A stretch of DNA of 9,356 nt from Pseudobdellovibrionaceae bacterium (lineage in GTDB: Bacteria; Bdellovibrionota; Bdellovibrionia; Bdellovibrionales; UBA1609): positions 1 through 9,356 of the forward strand of contig JAPORL010000126.1 in the NCBI GenBank assembly GCA_026712605.1, given 5' to 3'. Shown here piece by piece: positions 1 through 7,885 of the stretch. The translations under genes were made by a program, and so were the position numbers. Under the pieces are notes generated by a model. The model did not search any database, was not told the origin of the DNA, and was given only the letters and a program-made list of their open reading frames with translations. Each line of letters opens with the position of its first letter. The first letter of the stretch is position 1.

Positions 1-3000
1 GTCTTCAATTTCTTTAATTATGTCTTCTGTTTGAAAAGCTATCTTACAACTTCTCTCAGATAGCATTTCTCCTTTTTGTTTTTCTAATAGATTTACAATT
101 TTTTGAGAAGAGATTAAACTTTTCTCATGAAAGTTTAAAGTTAGAAATTTTTTTCCTGCTTTAAAATCCATTATCAAATTAGTTTTGCAAAACTCTCTGA
201 TATCAAGGAGAAAAAACAATTGTTTTAACTCTTCAGGAAAAGTTCCAAATTCATCTAACAATTCATTTTGAATAGAAAAACGCTCCTCTTTACTGACTGC
301 TGAAGATAAATTTTTATAATATAATAATCTCAAGCGAGAGTCTAAAATATAAGTAGAGGGAATGCCTGTTGCAAAAGGAAGATGAATTTCTGGTTCTATA
401 AAAATCTCTGTTTGATTTTGTAATTGCTCATTTAAAATTTCAAAATAAAGCTCTTCCCCAAGATTTTGAATATGTCCGCTTTGTTCTGATCCAAAAAGAG
501 AACCAGCGCCTCTGTTTTCTAAATCATGAAGAGCCAACTGAAAAGAAGAGCCCAAGCTGGAATATTTCTCTAAAATCTCCAACCTCTCTTTAGCTAAAGG
601 AGATAAAAGGCTCTCCTCAGGATATAATAAATAACAAAAAGCCTGCTCTTTACTTCGTCCCACTCGCCCTTTAAGCTGATAGATTTGGCTAAGCCCCATT
701 TCATGAACTCGATCAATAAATAAAGTATTGGCTTGAGGGATATCCATTCCCGATTCAATAATATTAGTAGCAACAAGCATGTCATATTTTTTATTAAAAA
801 AATCTATTATTATTTTATCTAGGTTTTTAGTTTTTCCATGAGCAGTAGCGATTTTAAAATCAGGAAGAATTTTTTGCAAATGCTCTACTCTATAAACTAA
901 GCTTTTCACTCTATTATGAATAAATAAAATTTGACCCTCTCGCGCTTTTTCTTTTTTACAAGCCTGGATAATCTCTTCATCTATTTGCTTACTCCATTTT
1001 TTTAAAAAAATCTTAACTGGTTTTCTTTTAGCTGGCGCTCGGCTTATTACACTAATATCTTTAATGCCAGTTAAAGCCATATTTAAAGTCCTAGGGATAG
1101 GTGTAGCAGATAAAGATAAAACATCTAAATTTTTTCTATAACGAAAAAGTTTTTCTTTTTGCCGAACTCCAAAACGATGCTCTTCATCTAAAACCAATAA
1201 TCCTAAATTTTTAAAAACCAATTGAGAATTAAAAACAGAATGAGTTGAAATTAAAAAATCAATACGACCTTCTTTGATTTGTTTAAAAATATTTTCTCTT
1301 TCCTTTTTAGCAATAAAACGATTTAAAAGAGCTAGTTTAAAAGGAGTATTTTTAAATCTCTCCTTAAAATTTTTAAAATGTTGTAAAGTCAGTACAGTAG
1401 TGGGAGCCAAAAAACAAACTTGAAAATTATTCTCTAAAACTCTAAATACAGCTGTTAAAGCCACTTCTGTTTTTCCAAAGCCAGTGTCTCCAACTAAAAC
1501 ACGATCCATAACATAAGCCTTATTCATATCAGACATGATGTCTTGAATAGCTCTTTGCTGATCAACAGTTTTTGTCCAAATAAAATCTTTTTCAAATTTT
1601 TCTAAAGCTGATTTTATAGGTAAAAAAGCTTTTCTTATTTTTTGTTTTCTTATCTTATAAAGCTCTATCAACTCAATGGCTAAACTCTGAATGTGTTTTT
1701 TTGCTTTTAGCTTTTTTCTTTCCCATAAATGACTCTGACCTAAGCGATCCAATAGAGTTTGTGAAATAGATCCCGCTGGTTTTCTGGAATATTTTTTAAT
1801 CTCAATAGCTCTATAAGCGGGAACAAATAGTTTATCCCCTCCTTTATAACAAAGCACAATAAAATCTTCTTTTTTCTCCTTCATTTTTAAAGAGTTCAAA
1901 CCCATAAACTCTCCGACTCCATGCTTTCTATGAACAAGCAGATCCCCTATCTCTAGTTCTGAAAACTCTAAAGCTCTAGCTCTTCTCCTAAAAGAATCAA
2001 AAAAATTTAAGTTCTGCTTTTTAGGAGAAATAAAATCTGCAACTCTTAAATAAGCTGTATCCCCCTTATAGACAAAGCTTTCCTTAAGTGGCTTTTCAAT
2101 AAAGATAAGACTTTTTTCTCTATAAATATTAGAATCTTTGTAATCTAAAACCTCTTCTTTTAATAAAAGCTCTTTTAACTCTTTAAAAGTGGAGCCAGAA
2201 AAAATAATAGTAGAAACTGGCAAACTATCTAAATCTTTTTTTATATTTTTAGATTTTTTAAAACTAACTATTTTTTCTATATGATTTTTTAAATTAAGAG
2301 AATTTTCTTTTTGTGACAGCTCTTCCTCTTTTTCCTCTAACTTTTTCCATGAAACAAATAAATTTTCTCCCGTAAAAAAAGAATGTTCTTTAATGAGCTT
2401 CAACTGTTCATTAACAAAATGCTCTTTTGTTTTTTCAGGCTCCAGAATCCAAATTTGAGACAAATCTGAAAAAAAATCTAAAGAACAAGTTATATCTAAA
2501 CAATTTAAAAGACTTTCAAAACCAAAATATAGCTTACCTCTAGAAAAATTTTCAAATAATTCTGAAGGCAAAACAGTCTCTAATTCCTTTTCTTGTTTTC
2601 TTAAATAATCACACAATTTTTTTCTGTTTTCCCCTTCAAAATTCCATTCTCTTGTAGGTAAAATAAAGGCTTTCTCTAACTCAGTTTCTCTTTTTTTAAA
2701 AGATTGATCTAACAGGTGAATGGATTTAATCTGATCTCCTTGTAATTCTACTCTAAAAGGAGTTTGATAAACTGGAGAAAATATATCTATCAAAAAACCT
2801 CTTGAAGAAAATTCAGATTCTTTTTCCACAAAATCTTTATGAATATAATCATTTAAAACATCATAATTAAATTTATCTCCTTTTTTTAAAACAAAAGAGC
2901 TTAAATGAATATTTGTTTTTTTTAACAGAGCTTGAGGACTAGCTAAAAAAATTCCAGCTTGTCCTTTATTTTGCGCCATAGCCTGCCATCTTTTTCTTTT

Positions 3001-3213
3001 ACATATAAGACTTTCCATATAGAAAGATTTTGCTGGAGGAAAAGGAGGCAGTTCATGCCAAACAAAATTATTTTTTTTAAAATTAAGAAAAGATTTTAAT
3101 TTATCTAAGCTGTTGAGATCAGCAATAACTAAATGTTTTTTTTGAACATTCTCTTTTTCAAATAACAAAGATAAACTAGAAACAGCTTTTATATTATATA
3201 ATTTCAAACTCAA
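1..3213 (-). CDS. mfd: Transcription-repair coupling factor Mfd (C terminus cut by window edge)
   Basis: ATP-driven DNA translocase that pushes stalled RNA polymerase off damaged template and recruits UvrA for nucleotide excision repair. The visible 1071 codons show the Mfd domain order: a degenerate UvrB-like N-terminal module (about 1-400), an RNA polymerase interaction domain with GDLLVHRKHGVGEF (near 422), a Q-motif TVDQQRAI, Walker A GDTGFGKTEVA (near 575; the usual form is GDVGFGKTEVA), the DEEHRFGVRQKE box (near 676), SATPIPRT (near 700), GRVGRS (near 848), the TRG-like RGAGSLFGSEQSG, and most of the C-terminal D7 domain. RecG lacks the polymerase-binding and UvrB-like parts, so it is excluded. 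The stop lies left of the window; probably only tens of residues are missing. The frame is open back to 3234 and holds no ATG until codon 66, yet the WHELPPFPPAKSF region upstream of that aligns with the Mfd N terminus. I therefore take the TTG at 3213; TTG at 3207 is an alternative. No clear Shine-Dalgarno is seen. It lies 26 bases after the preceding gene, probably in one transcript. Confidence 0.95.
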   Translation of the reverse strand, partial: MSLKLYNIKAVSSLSLLFEKENVQKKHLVIADLNSLDKLKSFLNFKKNNFVWHELPPFPPAKSFYMESLICKRKRWQAMAQNKGQAGIFLASPQALLKKTNIHLSSFVLKKGDKFNYDVLNDYIHKDFVEKESEFSSRGFLIDIFSPVYQTPFRVELQGDQIKSIHLLDQSFKKRETELEKAFILPTREWNFEGENRKKLCDYLRKQEKELETVLPSELFENFSRGKLYFGFESLLNCLDITCSLDFFSDLSQIWILEPEKTKEHFVNEQLKLIKEHSFFTGENLFVSWKKLEEKEEELSQKENSLNLKNHIEKIVSFKKSKNIKKDLDSLPVSTIIFSGSTFKELKELLLKEEVLDYKDSNIYREKSLIFIEKPLKESFVYKGDTAYLRVADFISPKKQNLNFFDSFRRRARALEFSELEIGDLLVHRKHGVGEFMGLNSLKMKEKKEDFIVLCYKGGDKLFVPAYRAIEIKKYSRKPAGSISQTLLDRLGQSHLWERKKLKAKKHIQSLAIELIELYKIRKQKIRKAFLPIKSALEKFEKDFIWTKTVDQQRAIQDIMSDMNKAYVMDRVLVGDTGFGKTEVALTAVFRVLENNFQVCFLAPTTVLTLQHFKNFKERFKNTPFKLALLNRFIAKKERENIFKQIKEGRIDFLISTHSVFNSQLVFKNLGLLVLDEEHRFGVRQKEKLFRYRKNLDVLSLSATPIPRTLNMALTGIKDISVISRAPAKRKPVKIFLKKWSKQIDEEIIQACKKEKAREGQILFIHNRVKSLVYRVEHLQKILPDFKIATAHGKTKNLDKIIIDFFNKKYDMLVATNIIESGMDIPQANTLFIDRVHEMGLSQIYQLKGRVGRSKEQAFCYLLYPEESLLSPLAKERLEILEKYSSLGSSFQLALHDLENRGAGSLFGSEQSGHIQNLGEELYFEILNEQLQNQTEIFIEPEIHLPFATGIPSTYILDSRLRLLYYKNLSSAVSKEERFSIQNELLDEFGTFPEELKQLFFLLDIREFCKTNLIMDFKAGKKFLTLNFHEKSLISSQKIVNLLEKQKGEMLSERSCKIAFQTEDIIKEIED

Positions 3214-3239
3214 TAAAATTTTTTTAACTACTGTTTATA

Positions 3240-3746
3240 TCAAAAAATTGGAATTTTACTATCTTCTTTTTTATCCCTCAGCCCAGAAATAGCCTTTAAC
3301 CTTAAAGATAGAATTTGTTTTTGTCTTTTTTGATAGTTTTTATATTCGTTTTTATAATTTAAAAAAGCTTGCTTTCTATCTCGTTGAAAAGCTTGCTGTT
3401 TTTTTTGATAACTCAGAAAAGCTTTCTCAGGATTAGACATTTTTTGTGATTTGACGATAGTCTTTTCTGGTTCTATAAATTGAATATTACTTAGAAAATC
3501 CAAAAGATAAGCTTTATCTTGTTGTTTCTGAAGTTTTTTCTCTAGTTTTAAATCTATCTTTCTTAAATTTAGATTTTTTTTCAAAGTATTTTCAAACTCT
3601 CTTTTATCTCTTTCAAAAAGCAAATAAGCCTTATAAGAGCTTAAGGACTTAACTTTATTTTTTATGACAATATCTTCATTAAAAACGGCAAAAGAGTTTA
3701 AACAAAAAAATAAAGCCAAATAGAAATATACCACACATGATATCAT
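3240..3746 (-). CDS. Hypothetical exported, lysine-rich, probably coiled-coil protein
   Basis: I do not recognise this family. From the ATG at 3746 it is 168 residues; a TTG at 3770 would add eight (FFLRVSL and the initiator). I prefer ATG because an AAGAG stands eight bases before it, but the longer form would give the signal peptide its only positive charge (Arg5), so the start is unsettled. The N terminus is a hydrophobic signal peptide ending in NSFA, likely cut after that Ala, putting the mature protein in the periplasm or outside. The rest is strongly basic, rich in Lys, Gln and Leu, and looks helical. A short motif, [K/Q]A[Y/F]L, recurs four times (residues 47, 86, 116 and 134 in TTG numbering), the last two inside related stretches, AFLSYQKKQ and AFLNYKNEY. 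It lies between another exported small protein and mfd, in the same direction, and is probably cotranscribed with both. Confidence 0.75.
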   Translation of the reverse strand: MISCVVYFYLALFFCLNSFAVFNEDIVIKNKVKSLSSYKAYLLFERDKREFENTLKKNLNLRKIDLKLEKKLQKQQDKAYLLDFLSNIQFIEPEKTIVKSQKMSNPEKAFLSYQKKQQAFQRDRKQAFLNYKNEYKNYQKRQKQILSLRLKAISGLRDKKEDSKIPIF

Positions 3747-3814
3747 CAAGCTTACTCTTAAAAAAAACAAGATAATAAAAAATTTTATACTACTTTGGTT
3801 TTAATAAAATCGTA

Positions 3815-4198
3815 TTATTCTGCAGGAGAAAGCTTTAAACAATCTGATAAAACTGTATTAATATTACCAGCTCGGTTTGATAAATTGGTAGTATTATCCA
3901 TTATTAAATCATTAGCATTTTTCAGATCTTCTATCATTTTTAGCAGATCTTGTTTAAATGAAGTATCTGATTCAGAGTTATTTTCTAAAAATTGAATCAC
4001 ACTAGATAAAGACTTTTGCATAGATAGTTGATTCAAAATAACATCATCTTTATATTTTTTAAAAGCTGATGGTAAATCATCACAAGGGATATCTTCTGAC
4101 TCTAAATAGCCCAACTCCTCCAATAAATCCTCTTCAGCAAAACTAGAAATAGTAAAAAAACTGATTAAACAAATAAAAAATATTCTTTTAAAAAACAT
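3815..4198 (-). CDS. Hypothetical small exported protein
   Basis: This is a 127-residue protein of no family I recognise. Residues 1-21 (MFFKRIFFICLISFFTISSFA) make a textbook Sec signal peptide: Lys and Arg near the start, a hydrophobic core, and SFA before an acidic mature N terminus (EEDLLEEL). There is no lipobox. The mature part is acidic and mostly helical, with two cysteines (39 and 120) that could form a disulfide in the periplasm. The frame is open to an ATG at 4219. However, a GGGAG at 4206-4210 lies inside that extension, seven bases before the ATG at 4198 and four before the ATG at 4201. The -10 box at 4222-4227 would also start the transcript downstream of 4219. Both facts favour 4198 (or 4201). 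It is the first gene of the leftward unit ending in mfd. Confidence 0.75.
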   Translation of the reverse strand: MFFKRIFFICLISFFTISSFAEEDLLEELGYLESEDIPCDDLPSAFKKYKDDVILNQLSMQKSLSSVIQFLENNSESDTSFKQDLLKMIEDLKNANDLIMDNTTNLSNRAGNINTVLSDCLKLSPAE

Positions 4199-4205
4199 CA
4201 TTAAA

Positions 4206-4210
4206 CTCCC
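4206..4210 (-). promoter_or_regulatory. Shine-Dalgarno that sets the start at 4198/4201
   Basis: GGGAG on the minus strand. It lies four bases before ATG 4201 and seven before ATG 4198, inside the longer open frame that begins at 4219. Its position argues that the six or seven leading codons of the long frame are not translated. Confidence 0.6.
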
Positions 4211-4221
4211 AATTTGCATAC

Positions 4222-4227
4222 ATTATA
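4222..4227 (-). promoter_or_regulatory. Likely -10 box (TATAAT) for the leftward exported-protein/mfd unit
   Basis: A perfect TATAAT on the minus strand, which would place the transcript start around 4214-4216, just upstream of the GGGAG ribosome site. No good -35 is found at 16-18 bases: the best TTGA-like element, TTGATT at 4241-4246, is only 13 bases away. The assignment therefore rests on the -10 match and its position. Confidence 0.45.
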
Positions 4228-4487
4228 CTTTTCTTCTTAAAATCAACAGACTCTATTTAATCTGAATTCATAAAAGAGCCTTCAAGATTTATAATGATAT
4301 AAGTATAGGTTTTTAATAAAAAAACTCAAGTTAAATTGCTTTTTTTGTAAAAAAGTAAAAGATCGTCAAAAAATTAAACACTCTTCAAAAAATATTAGAT
4401 TTGTATCTTACAAGCTTTTAATTTATAAATTTTTAAAATCTGTAAAATGCTGAAAATCCAAGCGGTAGCAATATATCTTAGTAAATA

Positions 4488-4516
4488 TAGACAATATTTA
4501 AAATATATTTTAAACT
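4488..4516 (+). promoter_or_regulatory. Candidate fadIJ promoter, possibly leaderless
   Basis: TAGACA (4488-4493, five of six matches to the -35 consensus) is followed after 17 bases by TAAACT (4511-4516, four of six to the -10). Transcription would then start at about 4523, the A of the fadI ATG, which fits the absence of any Shine-Dalgarno before fadI. TATATT at 4504-4509 is a competing -10 without a matching -35. In DNA this rich in A and T such matches arise easily by chance. Confidence 0.3.
4497..4514. repeat. Perfect 18-bp palindrome TTTAAAATATATTTTAAA before fadI
   Basis: The sequence equals its own reverse complement over all 18 bases, centred between 4505 and 4506, and ends eight bases before the fadI ATG. 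It overlaps both candidate -10 boxes. This is where a dimeric repressor of a fad operon could bind, but an all-A/T palindrome may also be chance. No regulator is encoded in the window. Confidence 0.45.
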
Positions 4517-4522
4517 TTTGTT

Positions 4523-5803
4523 ATGTCTTTAAAAAAAGTTTTTTTAGTAGAGGGTTTAAGAACTCCTTTTGTAAAATCAGGAAAAGAGTTTGCTGATATA
4601 CATCCTAAATTATTAGCCACTTCTAATTTAAAAGAACTTTTATATAAAATGAATTTTAAAGGAGATGAAATAGACGAAGTGGTATTAGCTAATACCTCTG
4701 TTTTAACTGATGCTCCCAATATTGCGCGAGTAGTGGCTTTACAGGCAGGATTACACAAAAAGACTTCTGCTACAACAATAGTTAAAAATTGTGGCTCTTC
4801 TTTAGAAAGCTTTATAATAAGCCTCAGTAAAATTCAAACAGGACTTTATGAAAGTATAATTACAGGAGGAATGGAAAGTATGTCCTATATTCCTTTTTTT
4901 CTTCCTTACAAATTCACTCAAAAATTGAAAGACTTTATGATAGCAAAAACAGTCAAGCAAAAAATCAGAAGCTTATTGTCTTTTAAAAAAACAGATTTAA
5001 AAATTAGTCATCCCTTAATGCAGTTATTAACAGATCCTTTTACTGGTTGTTCTATGGGAGAAACAGCAGAGCTATTAGCTAAAGAATTTAATATTAGTCG
5101 TTTTGATCAGGATGAATTTGCTTTAAACAGCCATGAAAAAGCTCATAAAGCTAAAGACAAACTCAAAGAGGAGATGTTTTCATTTTTTACAGAAAAGCAG
5201 GTCATAGATACAGATAAAGGCGTAAAAGTTGATATTTCTAAAGATAGTATGGCTAAATTTTCTCCTTTTTTTGATAAAAAATATGGCACTGTTACAATTG
5301 CTAACTCTTGTCCTGTCAATGATGGATCGGCCATGCTGATTTTGATGTCTGAGGAGAGAATGAAAAGCATGGGCTTAAAACCTTTGGTTAGTGTTAAAAG
5401 CTCTCATTTTATGGGTTTAGAGCCTGAGCGTATGGGATTAGGTCCTGTTTATGCAAGTTCAGTCGCTTTAAAAAAAGCTGATTTGAGCTTAAAAGATATG
5501 GGCTTGATTGAGATAAATGAAGCCTTTTCTGCTCAAGTTTTAGCATGCCTAAAGGCTTTTTCCTCTCAAAAATTTTGTGAGGAAAAATTAGGTTTAAATA
5601 AAGCTATAGGAGAAATTGACTCTAATAAATTGAATGTCAATGGAGGAGCGATTGCTATTGGACATCCTGTTTCTGCTACAGGAGCGAGATTGATTTTAAC
5701 TTTAGCAAAAGAAATGAAACGAAAACAAGTTGAGTTTGGTTTAGCTAGCCTTTGTATTGGAGGCGGACAAGGAGGAGCTGTTATTTTACAGAATGTGGCT
5801 TAA
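4523..5803 (+). CDS. fadI: 3-ketoacyl-CoA thiolase, FadI / trifunctional beta-subunit type
   Basis: Thiolytic cleavage of 3-ketoacyl-CoA to acetyl-CoA and a shortened acyl-CoA, the last step of each beta-oxidation round. The 426 residues span a full thiolase: GLRTPF near the N terminus, APNIAR (64-69), the nucleophile Cys90 in NCGSS, GGMESM (115-120), SMGETAE, GTVTIANSCPVNDGSA (255-270), NEAFSAQ (332-338), GHPVSATGAR with His381, and the second active-site Cys411 in CIGGGQGG. The segment around 127-166, FIP-like and basic/hydrophobic, matches the loop found in FadI and mitochondrial HADHB thiolases. That loop, SMGETAE and the order thiolase-then-hydratase point to FadI rather than FadA. The ATG at 4523 is the natural N terminus; it has no Shine-Dalgarno. 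fadJ starts 14 bases after the stop. I expect a hetero-oligomeric complex with FadJ, as in the known family. Confidence 0.93.
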   Translation: MSLKKVFLVEGLRTPFVKSGKEFADIHPKLLATSNLKELLYKMNFKGDEIDEVVLANTSVLTDAPNIARVVALQAGLHKKTSATTIVKNCGSSLESFIISLSKIQTGLYESIITGGMESMSYIPFFLPYKFTQKLKDFMIAKTVKQKIRSLLSFKKTDLKISHPLMQLLTDPFTGCSMGETAELLAKEFNISRFDQDEFALNSHEKAHKAKDKLKEEMFSFFTEKQVIDTDKGVKVDISKDSMAKFSPFFDKKYGTVTIANSCPVNDGSAMLILMSEERMKSMGLKPLVSVKSSHFMGLEPERMGLGPVYASSVALKKADLSLKDMGLIEINEAFSAQVLACLKAFSSQKFCEEKLGLNKAIGEIDSNKLNVNGGAIAIGHPVSATGARLILTLAKEMKRKQVEFGLASLCIGGGQGGAVILQNVA

Positions 5804-5817
5804 AAACTGGTAAAATA

Positions 5818-7845
5818 ATGCTTAAAAAAATGAAACAATTAAAATTTAGTATCAAAGAAGGATCTATTGGTTGGTTAGAATGGAATAATCCTGAACTCAC
5901 TGTGAATTTAATATCTTCTTCTTTTCTAAAAGAGCTATCAGAAGTGATAAAAAAAATTGAAAGCTCTCAAATTAAAGCTTTAGTTTTTGTTTCCCAAAAG
6001 GAAAATAATTTTTGCGCAGGAGCTGATATAAAAGAAATCCAAAATATGAAAAATCCTGAGCAAATTAGATTGGTTTTAGAATCAGCTCATCTTGTGTTTT
6101 CTGAATTTGAAAAATTAAATTTCACAAAGATTTGCACTATTGATGGGGCCTGCTTAGGAGGAGGTTTAGAGTGGGCTTTGTGTTTTGATTATAGACTGGT
6201 CTCGGCAGATCCAAATACAAAATTGGGTTTTCCTGAAGTTCAGTTGGGCTTAATTCCTGGATTGGGTGGCTGTATTCGTCTGCCTAAGCTTGTAGGTTTA
6301 AAAAAAGCATTAGAATTAATATTAACGGGAAAAAGTGTATCAAGTAGAAAAGCTGTTTCTATTGGTTTAGCTCATGAAAATGTCCCTTCTTTAGTTTTGA
6401 AAAAAAGAGCTCTACAGTTAGCTCAACAAATCATTGAAGGAAAAGCTCCTTTCAATCCAGTGAATAAATATAAAAACAAAAAGCCTTTTTTTTACTGGAT
6501 GGAATTCTTTTTTAAGTCTTTAATTTGTTTGGTGTTTAAAAAAAAGAGTTTAGAAAAAACAAAAGGTTTTTATCCAGCTCCTTTAAAAGCTATAGAGCTT
6601 ATAAAGAAAACCTATTATTATCCTATTTCAGATAAGCTTTTAAAAAAAGAAATGTCAGTTTTTACCCAGCTACTACAAACCCCAGAGTCTAAAAATTTAA
6701 TTCGTTTATGGCTTTTAATGGATTCAGCTAAAAAAATAAATACAGTTTCTACAAATTATAAGCCTATTAAAAAAATAGCTATAATAGGAGCAGGTACTAT
6801 GGGGCAATCTATTGCCTATTTAATGGCGGATAAAGGTTTTCAGGTTCGTTTAATAGATAATAAATTGGAAGCTTTATGCGAATCTTTGAAAAAAACCAGA
6901 AAGCTTTTTGAAAAACAAAAAAGACTGAGAAAAATTAATTCCTATGAATTAGAGAATAGATTTAATAATTTGTCTGTGAGTCAAAATTTTTCAGGAATTA
7001 AAACTATTGACCTTATTATTGAAGCTTTGCCTGAAGATTTGATTTTAAAGCAAAAGATCATTAAAGAAGTTTCCAAAAAAGCAAAACCGGAATGTTTTTT
7101 TGCTTCTAATACATCTTCCTTAAGTATTTTAGACTTGGCTAAGAGCAGTATGTTTCCATCTCATTTTTTTGGTCTACACTTTTTTAATCCTGCCCATAGA
7201 ATGCCTTTATTAGAGGTGTTTATCAAAGAGGATCAAAGAGAAACCTATCCTCAAATCTTACAGTTCATTAAAAAATTGGGAAAAGTTCCTCTTTTTGTAA
7301 AAGACAGCCCTGGTTTTGTAGTGAATAGGATTTTAGTTGCTTATTTTTCTGAATGTTTAAATTTATTTGAAGAAGGTTATGAAATTGAGTCCTTGGATTC
7401 TATTTTAACTAATCAATTGGGAATGCCTTTAGGCCCTTTTGAGCTTATGGATAAAATTGGTTTAGATATTTGTTTGCAAACGATTTTTCATTTAGAGGAA
7501 AAAGGAATTTTTTTTAAGAGACCAGGATGGTTAAAAACTTTAACTGTTGTATTAGGAAAAGGAGAAAAGTCAAAAGAAGGCTTTTATAATTATAAAGAAA
7601 AAATAAAAATCGTAAATCCAAAGATAAATTCTCTAAAAAGAGAAAAGAGAACAGATTTTATGACAGATAAACAATTAATACAAAGAATAATCAATAGAAT
7701 GGCAGTAGAGGGTAAAACACTTATTCAAAATAAAATTGTTCAAAAAGAAGAGGATATTGATTTGGCTTTAGCGCTAGGAGCTGGTTTTCCTGCTTTTTTA
7801 GGTGGACCGATGTTATATAGTAAAAAAGAGAAAGATTTGTTATAA
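5818..7845 (+). CDS. fadJ: Beta-oxidation multifunctional protein: enoyl-CoA hydratase / 3-hydroxyacyl-CoA dehydrogenase
   Basis: Hydrates 2-enoyl-CoA and then oxidises L-3-hydroxyacyl-CoA with NAD+, feeding FadI. In 675 residues it shows a crotonase domain with CAGADIKE, GACLGGGLEWAL (Glu118) and GFPEVQLGLIPGLGG (Glu140), the two hydratase glutamates. A hydrophobic/basic linker (about 225-245) and YPAPLKAIE follow. Then come the dehydrogenase Rossmann motif GAGTMG (324-329), ASNTSS, the catalytic HFFNPAHRMPLLEV (His454, Glu466) and DSPGFVVNR (Asn503), and finally the C-terminal domain with GMPLGPFEL and GAGFPAFLGGP. The frame is open back to 5752, but that would overlap the fadI end and add an unrelated, Arg-rich 22 residues. 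The ATG at 5818, just after the fadI stop, is preferred; ATG 5830 is possible. The protein stops nine residues after GGPMLY, whereas FadB/FadJ relatives usually continue some 35-40 residues. No frameshifted continuation follows. Confidence 0.93.
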   Translation: MLKKMKQLKFSIKEGSIGWLEWNNPELTVNLISSSFLKELSEVIKKIESSQIKALVFVSQKENNFCAGADIKEIQNMKNPEQIRLVLESAHLVFSEFEKLNFTKICTIDGACLGGGLEWALCFDYRLVSADPNTKLGFPEVQLGLIPGLGGCIRLPKLVGLKKALELILTGKSVSSRKAVSIGLAHENVPSLVLKKRALQLAQQIIEGKAPFNPVNKYKNKKPFFYWMEFFFKSLICLVFKKKSLEKTKGFYPAPLKAIELIKKTYYYPISDKLLKKEMSVFTQLLQTPESKNLIRLWLLMDSAKKINTVSTNYKPIKKIAIIGAGTMGQSIAYLMADKGFQVRLIDNKLEALCESLKKTRKLFEKQKRLRKINSYELENRFNNLSVSQNFSGIKTIDLIIEALPEDLILKQKIIKEVSKKAKPECFFASNTSSLSILDLAKSSMFPSHFFGLHFFNPAHRMPLLEVFIKEDQRETYPQILQFIKKLGKVPLFVKDSPGFVVNRILVAYFSECLNLFEEGYEIESLDSILTNQLGMPLGPFELMDKIGLDICLQTIFHLEEKGIFFKRPGWLKTLTVVLGKGEKSKEGFYNYKEKIKIVNPKINSLKREKRTDFMTDKQLIQRIINRMAVEGKTLIQNKIVQKEEDIDLALALGAGFPAFLGGPMLYSKKEKDLL

Positions 7846-7885
7846 AAAACTTTTCTTCGCCCTTATTTTATATTATCTTTAAAAT

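Larger units (their letters stand above)
4228..4522. other. Divergent AT-rich intergenic region
   Basis: This region separates the leftward mfd unit from the rightward fadIJ unit. No coding frame or RNA gene was seen. It contains poly-A and poly-T tracts and a weak seven-pair A/T hairpin (CTTTTTT at 4339-4345 pairing with AAAAAAG at 4349-4355). There is also a second TATAAT on the plus strand at 4290-4295 without a good -35, and a 12-bp A/T palindrome at 4420-4431. The candidate fadI promoter and 18-bp palindrome at its right end are listed separately. Confidence 0.6.

Noticed and set aside
594..785. A minus-strand open frame of 63 codons
   Set aside because: It lies wholly inside mfd in another frame and has no recognisable features; mfd is unmistakable here.
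3795..3995. A plus-strand open frame of 66 codons
   Set aside because: It is the complement of the small exported protein gene, which has a signal peptide and a ribosome site on the opposite strand.
4202..4219. Upstream ATG at 4219 for the small exported protein
   Set aside because: The GGGAG ribosome site lies inside this extension and the predicted transcript would begin downstream of it. The shorter form also gives a standard signal peptide.
4420..4431. AATTTATAAATT palindrome as a second operator
   Set aside because: It is short and all A/T in a region where such palindromes arise often; it has no promoter element next to it.
4510..4758. A minus-strand open frame antisense to fadI
   Set aside because: It is a shadow of the conserved thiolase N-terminal coding sequence.
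5143..5370. A second minus-strand open frame antisense to fadI
   Set aside because: It is a shadow of well-conserved thiolase sequence and has no independent support.
5752..5817. A 22-codon upstream extension of the fadJ frame
   Set aside because: It overlaps the end of fadI in another frame, encodes an Arg/Cys-rich stretch unlike any FadJ N terminus, and a proper ATG follows the fadI stop at 5818.
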